From Marinoscillum luteum (GTDB taxonomy: Bacteria > Bacteroidota > Bacteroidia > Cytophagales > Cyclobacteriaceae): a stretch of DNA of 64,000 nt. Below, in pieces: positions 44,150 through 51,363 of the stretch; the stretch's first letter is position 1; every line of letters starts with the position of its first letter. The DNA is taken from assembly GCF_044005705.1 (NCBI RefSeq), contig NZ_JBIPKE010000019.1, forward strand, positions 186,001 to 250,000, read 5' to 3'. The notes beneath the pieces are model-generated. The model saw nothing but the letters and a program-made list of their open reading frames with translations. It had not been told where the DNA came from and did no database searches. A program made the position numbers and the translations under genes.

Positions 44150-44343
44150 CTACTCAGTGCGGCCAGACCGCAAAGTTGCGCCTTCTGAATGTTCAGCTCT
44201 TTCAGCATCTTTCGTGCTTCTGGACTTGATCCTCTAACCGCAGTTTTTCATAAGAAACAGTTGTGCGAGTGGCGCAGCTTTACTAGCTTAGTTTTCCATC
44301 AGCAAAGTTCGGGACATACGCCCGATAGCTGAGCGTTACCCAC
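44150..44343 (+). repeat. attC-like site 1, 3' half only
   Basis: The end, CGATAGCTGAGCGTTACCCAC, matches the end of site 2 (CGATAGCTTGGCGTT), and the start, CTACTCAGTGCGGC, matches the middle of site 2 (CTACTGAGTGCAGC). Shared islands between include GTTGTG and TTTACTAG. The 5' half with CAGACGCTGAT is absent upstream. Confidence 0.65.
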
Positions 44344-44364
44344 AACACCCGCTTCGTAGAGAAT

Positions 44365-44871
44365 ATGCCGAACATCGAAATTGCGTCGATAAACGCCAAA
44401 AAAATTGACATTGCTCAAGACAGTTTCGAACTAACTGTAAGAACTGGTCAAGGTTTAGAATATGATCGTTGGCTTTTCCATGAGTTTTTAAGTAAGGAAG
44501 ATGGAATTATGATTCACATTGGCAACCCTGAATTCAAAACTGCCGACCATGACTCTGTCTTTGGGGGCATGCTCATTGACTGGGATTACGAACCAACCGA
44601 GATTGCAATTCCAGACTTTGAAGATCCCAATAATGGTGCAAACCAACAATTTCGATTTCAGTTCTTACCTGAATTCAGAGATCAAATTGACCAACTCCTG
44701 AACATTGCACTAACGAACTCACCTGTAGGTAAAATCTACTTTTTAACTGACTACCAATTTGGTCCAGACGAGGCGAACTACGAACGAACTTTTCTAATCA
44801 GCGACCTTTGGGAACAACACGATTCGAACGGGCTATCTTGGAACACTCTTTACGAACTCTATGGCAAATAA
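44365..44871 (+). CDS. Cassette 1 protein, unknown function
   Basis: 168 residues, no signal peptide. It begins MPNIEIASINAKKIDIAQDS and contains WLFHEFLSKEDGIMIHIGNP, FGGMLIDWDYEPTEIAIPDF and FLTDYQFGPDEANYERTF; acidic and aromatic-rich, likely a soluble alpha/beta protein. I do not recognise a family. The ATG lies 30 bases after the insertion point and the stop six bases before the complementary end of the cassette, the compact layout of a cassette gene. Cassette genes of this type often protect against phage or act in stress, but nothing in the sequence proves that here. Confidence 0.7.
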   Translation: MPNIEIASINAKKIDIAQDSFELTVRTGQGLEYDRWLFHEFLSKEDGIMIHIGNPEFKTADHDSVFGGMLIDWDYEPTEIAIPDFEDPNNGANQQFRFQFLPEFRDQIDQLLNIALTNSPVGKIYFLTDYQFGPDEANYERTFLISDLWEQHDSNGLSWNTLYELYGK

Positions 44872-44876
44872 ATGCT

Positions 44877-45114
44877 GTGGGTAACAGACGCTGATCGGTT
44901 ATATGCCAAAGTGCTTTCTGGCTGGTTTCAGTGCAACTTGACCGTGAATCTGCCGCTGAGGAAAGTTCGGTGCTTTCTACTGAGTGCAGCTTGCAGGAGT
45001 TTTCATCTTTCGGAGCGCAGTGCTACTTTGAACCGTTGTGAGCTTCGGCAGATTTCACTAGATTGTGCCCTTTACAAGCCGTGGGCATACAACCGATAGC
45101 TTGGCGTTATGATC
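44877..45114 (+). repeat. attC-like site 2, complete, unusually long
   Basis: Starts GTGGGTAACAGACGCTGATCGG and ends GCTTGGCGTTATGATC. The ends pair imperfectly (GATCGGTTATATGCC with GGCATACAACCGAT), and inner arms pair too (GTGAATCTGCCG with CGGCAGATTTCAC). At about 230 bases it is longer than the usual 60-140. A frame across it has no coding character. Confidence 0.8.
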
Positions 45115-45141
45115 AATCCCTACTCATCAAATGATACTCTC

Positions 45142-46236
45142 ATGAATAAATTAAGCTTATTAGTTATTTCAATTTTCACATATTCACTCTCATATTCCCA
45201 AGTAACTGACACAGGAGATAAAGTTGGCATTGGCCAAACTAATCCTTCAAGTAAGTTAGATGTATACAGAAATAGTGGTAATGAAACTATTGCCACATTT
45301 GGAACAAATGAGGGATCTATAAACATTGCTGCAGCTGGTTCTTCTACTGAAAACCCAACATATATTAACTACATTTCTTCTCGAAATGCAAATAATACTG
45401 CTTATGAAGACTTTGCCATTAAAACAGGAGGAGGAGTTGGTCAATTTCTTATTAAGACAAATGGAAACATTGGAATTGGGGAATCATCACCACAAGCGAT
45501 GGTACATATCAAACAAAGTGCTTCTGGTTTAACTCCAACAAATGTCTCAGGTGGTATGTACATAGAAAATAGCGGTTCTAGTAATACACATTATGTATTT
45601 CAGACCGCCACCAGTGGCGGAGGCAAAAGCTTCTCAATAACGAATGCAGGGAACGTAGGAATTGGAACGACTTCACCAAATTATCAATTTGAGATTTTCG
45701 AAGGTGATGGGAAAGAAACGGTTGCTCAATTTAGAACTAATGAGGGTATAATTGGTATTGCGGCGGCTGGAAATTCAACCGAAAACCCAACTTATGGAAA
45801 TTACATTTCTTCTCGAAATGCTAGCAATACCGCATACGAAGATTTTGGTTTTAAAACATCATCTGGAATACCTCAGCTTCTGATCAAGACTAATGGAAGT
45901 GTAGGAATCGGAACAAACAACACAGGCACTCATAAATTATCAGTTAATGGCTCAATAAGATCAAAAGAAGTCAAAGTTGAAGCCAATTGGTCAGACTTTG
46001 TTTTTTACGACGACTATGAACTTCGAACACTAGAAGAAGTCGAACAACACATAAACGAAAATGGACATCTCCCTGAAATCCCAAGTGAAGCAGAAGTAAC
46101 TGAGAACGGGATCAACCTTGGAGAGATGAATGCTAAACTGCTTCAGAAGATCGAGGAACTAACTCTGTATCTTATTGAACAAAATAAAGAAATCAACGAA
46201 CTGAAAGAAAAGGTTAGCAGCCTTGAAAACAAATAA
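45142..46236 (+). CDS. Cassette 2 protein: secreted fibre/adhesin-like protein with tail-fibre C-terminus
   Basis: 364 residues from the ATG at 45142; an ATG at 45109 overlaps the recombination site and would hide the signal peptide. Signal peptide MNKLSLLVISIFTYSLSYSQ. Head repeats of the G-N-x-G-I-G type (VGIGQTNPSSKL, NIGIGESSPQ, NVGIGTTSPN, SVGIGTNN). Two near-identical blocks, residues 47-116 and 190-258, share GxNSTENPTYxNYISSRNA and NTAYEDF. The C-terminus (ELRTLEEVEQHINENGHLPE, NLGEMNAKLLQKIEELTLYL) is the coiled-coil end found on many Bacteroidota tail-fibre-like surface proteins. Likely a trimeric extracellular protein. Carried by an integron-type cassette, which is unusual for its size. 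Confidence 0.85.
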   Translation: MNKLSLLVISIFTYSLSYSQVTDTGDKVGIGQTNPSSKLDVYRNSGNETIATFGTNEGSINIAAAGSSTENPTYINYISSRNANNTAYEDFAIKTGGGVGQFLIKTNGNIGIGESSPQAMVHIKQSASGLTPTNVSGGMYIENSGSSNTHYVFQTATSGGGKSFSITNAGNVGIGTTSPNYQFEIFEGDGKETVAQFRTNEGIIGIAAAGNSTENPTYGNYISSRNASNTAYEDFGFKTSSGIPQLLIKTNGSVGIGTNNTGTHKLSVNGSIRSKEVKVEANWSDFVFYDDYELRTLEEVEQHINENGHLPEIPSEAEVTENGINLGEMNAKLLQKIEELTLYLIEQNKEINELKEKVSSLENK

Positions 46237-46237
46237 A

Positions 46238-46359
46238 GATCATAACAAACAATAAAATGAATGCGCTTACTTTCTTCGTAGAAACGAAAGCGCTAGATTG
46301 AAAGTTTGTTACCTCAAACAAAGTGTGAGCGCACTCATTTTATTTGGACGTTGGCATCC
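46238..46359 (+). repeat. attC-like site 3, complete
   Basis: About 120 bases, normal length. Starts GATCATAACAAACAATAAAA and ends ATTTTATTTGGACGTTGGCA. The arms AATAAAATGAATGCGCTTAC and GTGAGCGCACTCATTTTATT pair at all but three positions. Its sequence is unrelated to sites 1, 2 and 4, as is usual for attC. Confidence 0.85.
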
Positions 46360-46390
46360 ATAGTCTTCAAGACGCATAAGTAACTCCCAA

Positions 46391-46963
46391 GTGAACGTAT
46401 TTAAAATAGGAAATAAGGTATTACATATTGAACCTTCCAAGATTTACTGGGAGAATCAACTTTTTGACAACCTCATTGATCAACCGACTGAAATCCGATA
46501 TGGAATCGCCCCCATTCAATTGGATATGTTCACCATTGGAACGAACTTCAAAATCCAACTTCGGAACGAAAAGAATGACAGATTTAACATATCTCTAAAA
46601 TCTTACTTCGGAATTGGAAGAGCTAAGAAATATCAACTCTATGAACAGATAGCAGATTCAATCTGGGACAACTTTTTTGCAACACAATTTGCTGAACTGG
46701 TAGAGAAATGGGAGAACGGAGAAACTATTGAGGTTGCCAAATTCTTGATAGACTCGAAAGGTATCACCAAGAAACTTGGACCACATAAAATCACCATGAA
46801 CTTCGATGAAATGAAATTATTTCCAAGGTTTGATCATTTACTGATTAACTCCAACCTGAAGGATGACAAGTTTATGAAGCTTCACTACCTAGATCATTGG
46901 AACTGGCCATTGATTAACGAAATAATAAACCGCGCGATCAATACGGATGCCAACAGACGCTGA
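46391..46963 (+). CDS. Cassette 3 protein, unknown function
   Basis: 190 residues from a GTG at 46391; the frame is open back only to a TAG at 46361 and has no ATG. The N-terminal third resembles a pleckstrin-like beta domain (VFKIGNKVLHIEPSKIYWEN, FTIGTNFKIQLRNEKNDRFNI), followed by a helix (GRAKKYQLYEQIADSIWDNFF) and a second strand-rich part (KKLGPHKITMNFDEMKLFPRF). No family recognised. The last four codons (AAC AGA CGC TGA) are part of attC site 4, so the protein end depends on the attC. Confidence 0.65.
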   Translation: MNVFKIGNKVLHIEPSKIYWENQLFDNLIDQPTEIRYGIAPIQLDMFTIGTNFKIQLRNEKNDRFNISLKSYFGIGRAKKYQLYEQIADSIWDNFFATQFAELVEKWENGETIEVAKFLIDSKGITKKLGPHKITMNFDEMKLFPRFDHLLINSNLKDDKFMKLHYLDHWNWPLINEIINRAINTDANRR

Positions 46964-47060
46964 TCGGGCATATGTCTCCCGATAGCTATCGGGAGTCTGG
47001 CTGGGTTCAGTAGAAAACATCACCATGAATCTACCGCTGGGAAATGACGGTGCTTTCTAC
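46945..47060 (+). repeat. attC-like site 4, 5' half only
   Basis: Starts GGATGCCAACAGACGCTGATC and follows site 2 through TCTGGCTGG, TTCAGT, TGAATCT-CCGCTG and GGTGCTTTCTAC, then stops matching at 47060. The rest of the site is missing; the hipT gene ends 15 bases further on. Confidence 0.7.
46976..46995. repeat. Perfect 20-base palindrome inside attC site 4
   Basis: Core CCCGATAGCTATCGGG with CT/AG outside. It is absent from site 2 at the same place and looks like an insertion. CCCGATAGCT also occurs at the end of site 1. Palindromes with this core may be a dispersed repeat in Bacteroidota genomes. Confidence 0.7.
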
Positions 47061-47075
47061 CCCCCATAGTATTCG

Positions 47076-48002
47076 CTATCCGAAAAGCTGATCGCGCTTT
47101 TTTGTAATTAACTGGGAATACTGCTCCATCATTTCTTTTGACAAAAAGGATTGATTAACAAAGGCCAACCACCTATTCGAAAGTTTAGAATATTTATTGA
47201 GAATATTCTCTGCAGCCTTATCTGGTATTCCGGAAGTAGTCATTGCGCTAAAAAAATCTGATTTCTTTAATCTCTTCTTTTTCCCACATAGGGTCAGAGC
47301 AAGTTCTTCATCATCACCTTCAACCACCAATGCCGAAGCAACTAAATCATATGCCGGAGCCAATTCATAATGACCATAGTTGTTCTTTAGCAATGAAAAG
47401 TTCTTCAAATGCATGTCTGCATTCCCAGTGAGGAAACTGAACAATGTCAACTCGTAAAACCTCACCAAATCAAGTCCTGGATTAATACTGCTCCGTTTTA
47501 TTTCCTTGGCTATCTGTTCATGTGATGATTTATATTTATCCTCCGTAAGACGCCCAAGTAATTGACACATATCTTCCATATGCTGCTTGTTTCCATCTCT
47601 TCTATCCATTCTTTTGGTTATGTATGCAAGTTCACCTGAACCCAAGCGAACCAAGGAATGCTCTGCGGTTCGAATATTTGAAATCTCGGCGAGATGCATC
47701 GTCAAGTCTTCTATTTGGGGTAGTTCATTCCACTTTGATGACGGAGGTTTTAATATAAATTGCCCCCACAAACCAACGATTGTCAATTTTTCGGATTCAT
47801 TATCAGGCTTTTCAATATGCAATGACAATTTCGGCTGAACACCTGTAATGGTAGATTTCCCCTTGATCATTTGTTCCGCCAGATTAAGAAGATCTTCTTC
47901 TGTATACGGTACATTCGGTGGCTTTGGGAGACCAAATATTTTCTTACTGCAATTTGTATGAAAATCACCTTCTGAGTCTCTATAGCAGTATAAACATGTC
48001 AT
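47076..48002 (-). CDS. hipT: HipT-type serine/threonine kinase toxin (split HipA)
   Basis: 308 residues. It is the kinase part of HipA without the N-terminal subdomain. The N-terminus has a Cys cluster (CLYCYRDSEGDFHTNCSKKIFG pattern, C3, C6, C18). The glycine-rich loop is KSTITGVQPKLSL (S50, T51, T53). Catalytic parts are GNADMHLKNFSLL (D196) and LAPAYDLVAS (D219), as in HipA. HipA-type kinases phosphorylate aminoacyl-tRNA synthetases and halt translation; HipT of E. coli O127 uses TrpS. It overlaps hipS by four bases (ATGA). Confidence 0.88.
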   Translation of the reverse strand: MTCLYCYRDSEGDFHTNCSKKIFGLPKPPNVPYTEEDLLNLAEQMIKGKSTITGVQPKLSLHIEKPDNESEKLTIVGLWGQFILKPPSSKWNELPQIEDLTMHLAEISNIRTAEHSLVRLGSGELAYITKRMDRRDGNKQHMEDMCQLLGRLTEDKYKSSHEQIAKEIKRSSINPGLDLVRFYELTLFSFLTGNADMHLKNFSLLKNNYGHYELAPAYDLVASALVVEGDDEELALTLCGKKKRLKKSDFFSAMTTSGIPDKAAENILNKYSKLSNRWLAFVNQSFLSKEMMEQYSQLITKKRDQLFG

Positions 48003-48313
48003 ACTAGTGGTTCAATTGATACAGCTCCAATGCAATCTTTACATGCGACGAGAAGAATTCCCATCCTATCCTTTTCATTCACCTTCCAGCTCTTTTGAAC
48101 AATATCCAAAATCCACCCTTCTGGGATCAGACCATCAAAAAACGGAAATAAAATATTTGATTGATATGCCTTTTCTTGCAGTGGTAATGTTAAACTGATT
48201 GGCTCACCTTTCTTAGCAAAGTATTCAGATTCATATTGAAAATGATACCCTTCGTCATCTTCAGTCAGTGTCCCGGCCCATTGGTCCTGATAAAATACTT
48301 TAGCTTTTCTCAT
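47999..48313 (-). CDS. hipS: HipS-like protein (HipA N-terminal subdomain alone)
   Basis: 104 residues matching the HipA N-terminal subdomain: KAKVFYQDQWAGTLTEDDEGYHFQYE, PISLTLPLQEKAYQSNILFPFFDGLIPEGWIL and GILLVACKDCIGAVSI. In the tripartite HipBST system this separate subunit is the antitoxin that inhibits the HipT kinase. Overlaps hipB by 14 bases and hipT by 4, so all three are translationally coupled. Confidence 0.85.
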   Translation of the reverse strand: MRKAKVFYQDQWAGTLTEDDEGYHFQYESEYFAKKGEPISLTLPLQEKAYQSNILFPFFDGLIPEGWILDIVQKSWKVNEKDRMGILLVACKDCIGAVSIEPLV

Positions 48314-48518
48314 CTCTGCTGGCTTCTATAGGCCCTAATTCATATCCAAAAAGGTTTAAAACTTGATTAACCTTATCCATTCTCAAGGTTGGTTTTCCTT
48401 GCTCCAGTTCTCGAACGAATCTCAAACCAACCCCTGCAGCAAATGAAAGATCTTCTTGTTTCATTCGTGCTTGCTTTCTTTTCTCCTTGATGAACTGCGC
48501 TAATGGTGTTTGTTTCAT
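48300..48518 (-). CDS. hipB: HipB-like XRE-family repressor
   Basis: 72 residues, a single HTH_3 domain: IKEKRKQARMKQEDLSFAAGVGLRFVRELEQGKPTLRMDKVNQVLNLFGYELG. First gene of the hipB-hipS-hipT operon. It most likely represses the operon through three inverted repeats directly upstream and scaffolds the complex. Confidence 0.9.
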   Translation of the reverse strand: MKQTPLAQFIKEKRKQARMKQEDLSFAAGVGLRFVRELEQGKPTLRMDKVNQVLNLFGYELGPIEASRDEKS

Positions 48519-48522
48519 TCTC

Positions 48523-48619
48523 TATACCCTTACGGGTGTAAATATATGAATTTATCGCAATTATACCCTTAATGGTATAAAAAAATATATTCTTATGCTA
48601 ATATACCCTAAAGGGTATA
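48523..48619 (-). promoter_or_regulatory. Three HipB operators in the hip promoter
   Basis: TATACCC-ttac-GGGTGTA (48523-48540), TATACCC-ttaa-TGGTATA (48562-48579) and TATACCC-taaa-GGGTATA (48602-48619). The third is perfect and extends by one base each side. Starts are 39 and 40 bases apart, so they lie on one face of the DNA. The first sits 5 bases before the hipB start codon and next to a TATATTTA -7-like element on the minus strand. Confidence 0.85.
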
Positions 48620-48754
48620 TATAGGTGATTATTGGTGTTTATGCCCAACCTGATAACTGGTTACCTATAACTCCTTGCTCCATGAAGAACCAGGATCAAC
48701 TTTGATGCTTATATCTACTTCTTGTTTTTTGATGGTGGAAGCACATTTGATTTG

Positions 48755-48787
48755 AAAAAAGGCTCCCCACTTAAAAAGTGGAGAACC
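48755..48787 (-). terminator. Rho-independent terminator of the glycan locus
   Basis: On the minus strand a stem of CTCCACTT with AAGTGGGGAG (one bulge) is followed by CCTTTTTTC. It lies 15 bases after the GH31 stop and closes the polysaccharide locus. Confidence 0.88.
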
Positions 48788-48801
48788 AGTATGAAGAAGA
48801 A

Positions 48802-51291
48802 TTATTGTATTTCAATTTTTCTTTTGCCATCACTATCCGAGAACTTGATGTGTAGCTTTCCGGAATTTTTATCATACGACCAAAACTCTTGATCGACTTC
48901 TGATTCTACGATTTTTTTTGAATTTGTCAATTTTAGCTTTTGTCCATCAAGGGATACTCTTTTAGGGCTACTTTTGATTGTAAGTTCAATGATAATGCTT
49001 CGTGGTGTAGCTTCACGTGCTTCATGTTTCCTTTCAACCGTCACAATTTTTTGCCCCTCATTACCTAATGTGTTTGTCACTAATGTACTCGAGAAAATAT
49101 TCTTCTTATAGTCATTAGTTACTCCATCATCTTCATAAAGTGTGAATGAAGAGGGATCGTCAGGACCGTAAACTCTAAAAGTAATCGGGTAATCCTGAAC
49201 TTGATGTATATACTGCATTACAGGCATCATTGGGATGATTGAACCGGATTTTACAAACACAGGAATATCGTCCAAAGTCACAGGGTAACCGATCCATTGA
49301 CCTCCTTCGTAGGATTCTCCTGTAAAAAAGTTGATCCATTCTCCTGCTGGCAAATACACCTGTTTGACCTTAGCGCGCTGCTTAGTAACCGGAGCCACTA
49401 ACAACTCTTGCCCAAACATAAATTGATGTTCTGCTTTTAAAGCTTCTGGATCATTGGGATACTCTAAAATCATTGCTCGCATAATGGGTAAGCCTGTATC
49501 ATAAGCTTCCCGCGCATAAGTATACAGATAGGGGAAAAGCTGATATTTCAGTTCTATTGCCTTTTTAGATGCCTTTTCGGCTTTGTCCCCAAAGAGCCAT
49601 GGCTCTACGGCATTATTTCCTTCATGATGGGCTCTACTAATCGGGTTGAAAACCCCAAACTGAAGCCATCTCACATAAAGCTCGGCCATGGCGTCATAAT
49701 CTTCTATATCTCCACAGTACCCGGAAATATCCGTAGCCCAAAAAGGAATCAGGCCCATTCCTGCAGACAATGCAACCGGAATTTGGTTTTCGAACTGCTG
49801 CCAGCCTTCCAGGACGTTGCTACCATTGCCAGCATCACCGGACCAGCCAAAAGTGTAACGTTGCAGACCGGCGTAAGCGGCACGAGTCATTTGAAAAACA
49901 CGTTGGTTGGGATTCCGCTTTTCGAATTGCTCAGTAACGACCTTATCCCAAGTAAGCCCATACACATTGTGTATTTCGTCATGCATGCCCAGGTGATGCT
50001 TCATATAGAGGCGATCCGTACTTTCCTCATTACTCCAGGCAGGCTCACCCATATCGGTCCAGAAACCCTTCACCCCGTCATCCAGGGGTTTTTGCTGATA
50101 TTGGCCCCACCAATCAGCCACTTCAGGGTTGGTAAAATCCACCACTCCACAATTGCCTCCCCATGGCCAGGGCATGTCATAGGTTTTGTGCGTTCGAACA
50201 TCCGTAGTAAAATATCCCAGAGAGTCTGCTTCTTTCCACTGCTGAATGGTACTTTGTGAAATGACCGGATCCTGAGACACAACTACTTTAAATCCATCGT
50301 CGGCAAGATCAGACAGCATTTGCTTGGGGTTTTGATACCTTTCTTTCCACCATTCAAAATTTTGGAGACCTTCCACCCATCCAATGTCTTGATAAATGAT
50401 GTCACATGGAATTTGCCTTTCCCGATATCCAGTAGCAATTTCCCGCGACAAAGCTTCATTCGTAAGCATTCCTCTGCTTTGAGAGAATCCCAATGCCCAC
50501 TTTGGTGGCATAATGGGTTTACCCGTCAGTTGGGTATACCCATTGATGATTTCCTTATAGTCTTTGCCGAAGATGAAGTAAAATATCATTTCACCATCAG
50601 GAGCTGAAAAAGAATAGTAATCATTGGACGAGGCTCCGAAATCAAACTCTGTGAGATAGGTATTATCGAAAAAGATCCCGTAATTATAGCTGCTCATAAA
50701 AAAGGGAATACTCTTATAAAGTGGATCTTCATTGATTCCATAGCATGGTTTATCGCTGTTCCACATCTTATAGCTCTGCCCCCTTCGGTCAAGTGAGCCC
50801 GACTTTTCTCCCAGCCCGAAAAAATGCTCATCATCCCTAAGTAAATTGACAGCTTTTACCTCTGTGCCAGAGTACTGAAAACCTTGATCCTGATAGCCCC
50901 CAAATAAAAGTTTCTGCCACTTGTCAAATATCTGCAGCTGAAAGGGTTTTCGATTTACGCGAATTCGCAAAGGACCCGTAAAAATTTCATAAGCTGAAGC
51001 AGACTCACTAACCTGAATATTAGAGATCTCTTCCAGCTCTTCGTTGATCACTGCAAAGGATTCATTAGATCGCTGAAATTTACCATCTGGAGCATACCAA
51101 ATTTTTATTACCGAACTACTCGCTAATTTGAGTTTGATCTTTGCGCTATCCAAACAATGAAATGTCACTTCATTTCTATCAACAGTATAGGCAAAGCAGT
51201 CCTCGGGGGTTTGAGATTGCCCAAACAGGTTGAGATACATCCCAACGTATACAAGAACTACTAAAAAATATTTCACGGCATTCATCTGCAT
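48802..51291 (-). CDS. GH31 family alpha-glucosidase/alpha-glucan hydrolase
   Basis: 829 residues with a signal peptide (about residues 1-25). An N-terminal GH31 beta-sandwich (HFFGLGEKSGSLDRRGQSYKMWNSD) leads to a (beta/alpha)8 barrel with nucleophile D413 in KGFWTDMGEP and acid/base D486 in FGWSGDAGNG, then proximal and distal C-terminal domains with a DUF5110-like end. GH31 removes alpha-linked glucose from non-reducing ends; with a GH66 dextranase in the same locus, isomalto-oligosaccharides are the probable substrate. Last gene before the terminator. Confidence 0.93.
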   Translation of the reverse strand: MQMNAVKYFLVVLVYVGMYLNLFGQSQTPEDCFAYTVDRNEVTFHCLDSAKIKLKLASSSVIKIWYAPDGKFQRSNESFAVINEELEEISNIQVSESASAYEIFTGPLRIRVNRKPFQLQIFDKWQKLLFGGYQDQGFQYSGTEVKAVNLLRDDEHFFGLGEKSGSLDRRGQSYKMWNSDKPCYGINEDPLYKSIPFFMSSYNYGIFFDNTYLTEFDFGASSNDYYSFSAPDGEMIFYFIFGKDYKEIINGYTQLTGKPIMPPKWALGFSQSRGMLTNEALSREIATGYRERQIPCDIIYQDIGWVEGLQNFEWWKERYQNPKQMLSDLADDGFKVVVSQDPVISQSTIQQWKEADSLGYFTTDVRTHKTYDMPWPWGGNCGVVDFTNPEVADWWGQYQQKPLDDGVKGFWTDMGEPAWSNEESTDRLYMKHHLGMHDEIHNVYGLTWDKVVTEQFEKRNPNQRVFQMTRAAYAGLQRYTFGWSGDAGNGSNVLEGWQQFENQIPVALSAGMGLIPFWATDISGYCGDIEDYDAMAELYVRWLQFGVFNPISRAHHEGNNAVEPWLFGDKAEKASKKAIELKYQLFPYLYTYAREAYDTGLPIMRAMILEYPNDPEALKAEHQFMFGQELLVAPVTKQRAKVKQVYLPAGEWINFFTGESYEGGQWIGYPVTLDDIPVFVKSGSIIPMMPVMQYIHQVQDYPITFRVYGPDDPSSFTLYEDDGVTNDYKKNIFSSTLVTNTLGNEGQKIVTVERKHEAREATPRSIIIELTIKSSPKRVSLDGQKLKLTNSKKIVESEVDQEFWSYDKNSGKLHIKFSDSDGKRKIEIQ

Positions 51292-51312
51292 AAGTTTAAA
51301 GTACTAATAGAA

Positions 51313-51334
51313 CAGAAGGAAACCTGTCCTTCTG
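51313..51334 (-). other. Intergenic hairpin before the GH31 gene
   Basis: CAGAAGGA, loop AACCTG, TCCTTCTG: perfect 8-pair stem between the mini-ORFs and GH31. No U run follows. It may slow decay or partly reduce read-through into GH31. Confidence 0.5.
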
Positions 51335-51363
51335 CTCACTATTTACTGATTAGGAATAAAATT

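Larger units (their letters stand above)
44150..47060 (+). mobile_element. Integron-type cassette array without integrase (three cassettes)
   Basis: Three cassettes in one direction: 44336-44885, 45107-46246 and 46351-46954. In each, the first bases after the insertion point are exactly complementary to the start of the following attC: GTTACCCACA/TGTGGGTAAC, GTTATGATC/GATCATAAC and GTTGGCATCC/GGATGCCAAC. This is the mark of circular cassettes inserted by an integron integrase. attC copies 2 and 4 share AACAGACGCTGATCGG. No intI gene is present in the window, so the array fits the CALIN class. Both outermost attC copies are half sites. Confidence 0.85.

Noticed and set aside
44872..45099. Reading frame of 75 codons following cassette 1
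   Set aside because: It lies wholly within the folded attC site 2, starts on the stop of cassette 1 and has no protein-like pattern.
44150..47060. Insertion sequence or transposon as explanation for the repeated sites
   Set aside because: No transposase, no terminal inverted repeats with target duplications; the gene-by-gene complementary ends fit cassettes instead.
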